Positions 6,312 to 6,320 of a DNA stretch of 6,320 bases are shown piece by piece (position 1 is the stretch's first letter; each line of letters opens with the position of its first letter). The notes under the pieces are model-generated. The model was given only the letters and a program-made list of their open reading frames with translations, searched no databases and was not told the origin of the DNA. The stretch comes from an uncultured Clostridia bacterium (GTDB lineage: Bacteria > Bacillota > Clostridia > Oscillospirales > Ruminococcaceae), in NCBI GenBank assembly GCA_937894185.1, contig CALCSA010000272.1, forward strand, positions 1-6,320, written 5' to 3'. Both the position numbers and the translations under genes were made by a program.

Positions 6312-6320
6312 GCAAAACAC

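Larger units (their letters stand above)
6042..6320. repeat. Degenerate tandem repeats of about 80 bp, non-coding
   Basis: CTCGGGCCG recurs at 6108, 6188 and 6268, exactly 80 bp apart. Aligned without gaps, 6108-6187 and 6188-6267 share 52 of 80 bases. Shared blocks include GGTTCCGTAA (6128 and 6208), TTCTTCCGTGAAG-like stretches (6082, 6152, 6232) and CACTTGC before each anchor. The copy before 6108 is about 10 bp shorter and more diverged, with TTACGCAAATTGG at 6042 resembling TTCCGTAAATTGG at 6130. The copy from 6268 diverges after about 17 bases and runs off the right edge. The period is not a multiple of three and open frames here are short and repeat-derived, so I see no gene in 5907-6320. 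No transposase or terminal inverted repeat is visible. Confidence 0.75.

Noticed and set aside
5804..6320. Open frames of 84-151 residues on both strands across the repeats after ygeW
   Set aside because: They consist of translated repeat units in shifting frames (80 is not divisible by three), partly overlap the ygeW end, and lack convincing ribosome binding sites or known domains.
6042..6320. CRISPR array
   Set aside because: Repeats are long (80 bp), diverged and contiguous, with no short identical repeats separated by unique spacers.

Overview
This window holds the divergent core of a selenium-linked purine (xanthine/uric acid) catabolism locus. The organism is probably an anaerobic Clostridia-type member of the Bacillota, perhaps a gut Oscillospirales bacterium. 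That placement is an inference from mid-to-high GC coding sequence, very AT-rich intergenic gaps, strong AAGGAGG-type ribosome binding sites, a sigma-A consensus promoter and the gene content. No rRNA or other marker gene is present to confirm it.

Layout. On the minus strand, positions 1-1870 carry the first 623 codons of a single-chain molybdenum hydroxylase of the selenium-dependent xanthine dehydrogenase family; its 3' end lies beyond the left edge. A 212-bp AT-rich divergent control region (1871-2082) follows. It has a good promoter facing right, a weaker one facing left, and several dyad symmetries that look like operators. On the plus strand come three tightly spaced genes: ygeX (2,3-diaminopropionate ammonia-lyase), ygeY (M20-type hydrolase linked to selenium metabolism) and ygeW (knotted carbamoyltransferase). 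Gaps are 59 and 42 bp, each gene has its own ribosome binding site, and no terminator separates them. After ygeW there is a long-stem intrinsic terminator, then about 280 bp of non-coding DNA made of degenerate repeats with an 80-bp period that runs off the right edge.

How the genes work together. In E. coli and many gut Bacillota, ygeW, ygeX and ygeY travel with ygfK, ssnA, hyuA, a carbamate kinase and a molybdenum hydroxylase. This set has been tied to anaerobic purine and uric acid breakdown. The inferred logic is that the hydroxylase interconverts oxidised purines and partner enzymes outside this window open the rings to ureido compounds. YgeY and YgeW would then remove or transfer carbamoyl groups, possibly conserving energy as carbamoyl phosphate, and YgeX would split 2,3-diaminopropionate into pyruvate and ammonia. 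The exact substrates of YgeY and YgeW cannot be read from sequence.

The main leads are the dyads in the divergent control region, including an 8-bp inverted repeat centred on the ygeX -10 box and a perfect 14-bp palindrome over its Shine-Dalgarno, and the structured tandem repeat array downstream of the operon.
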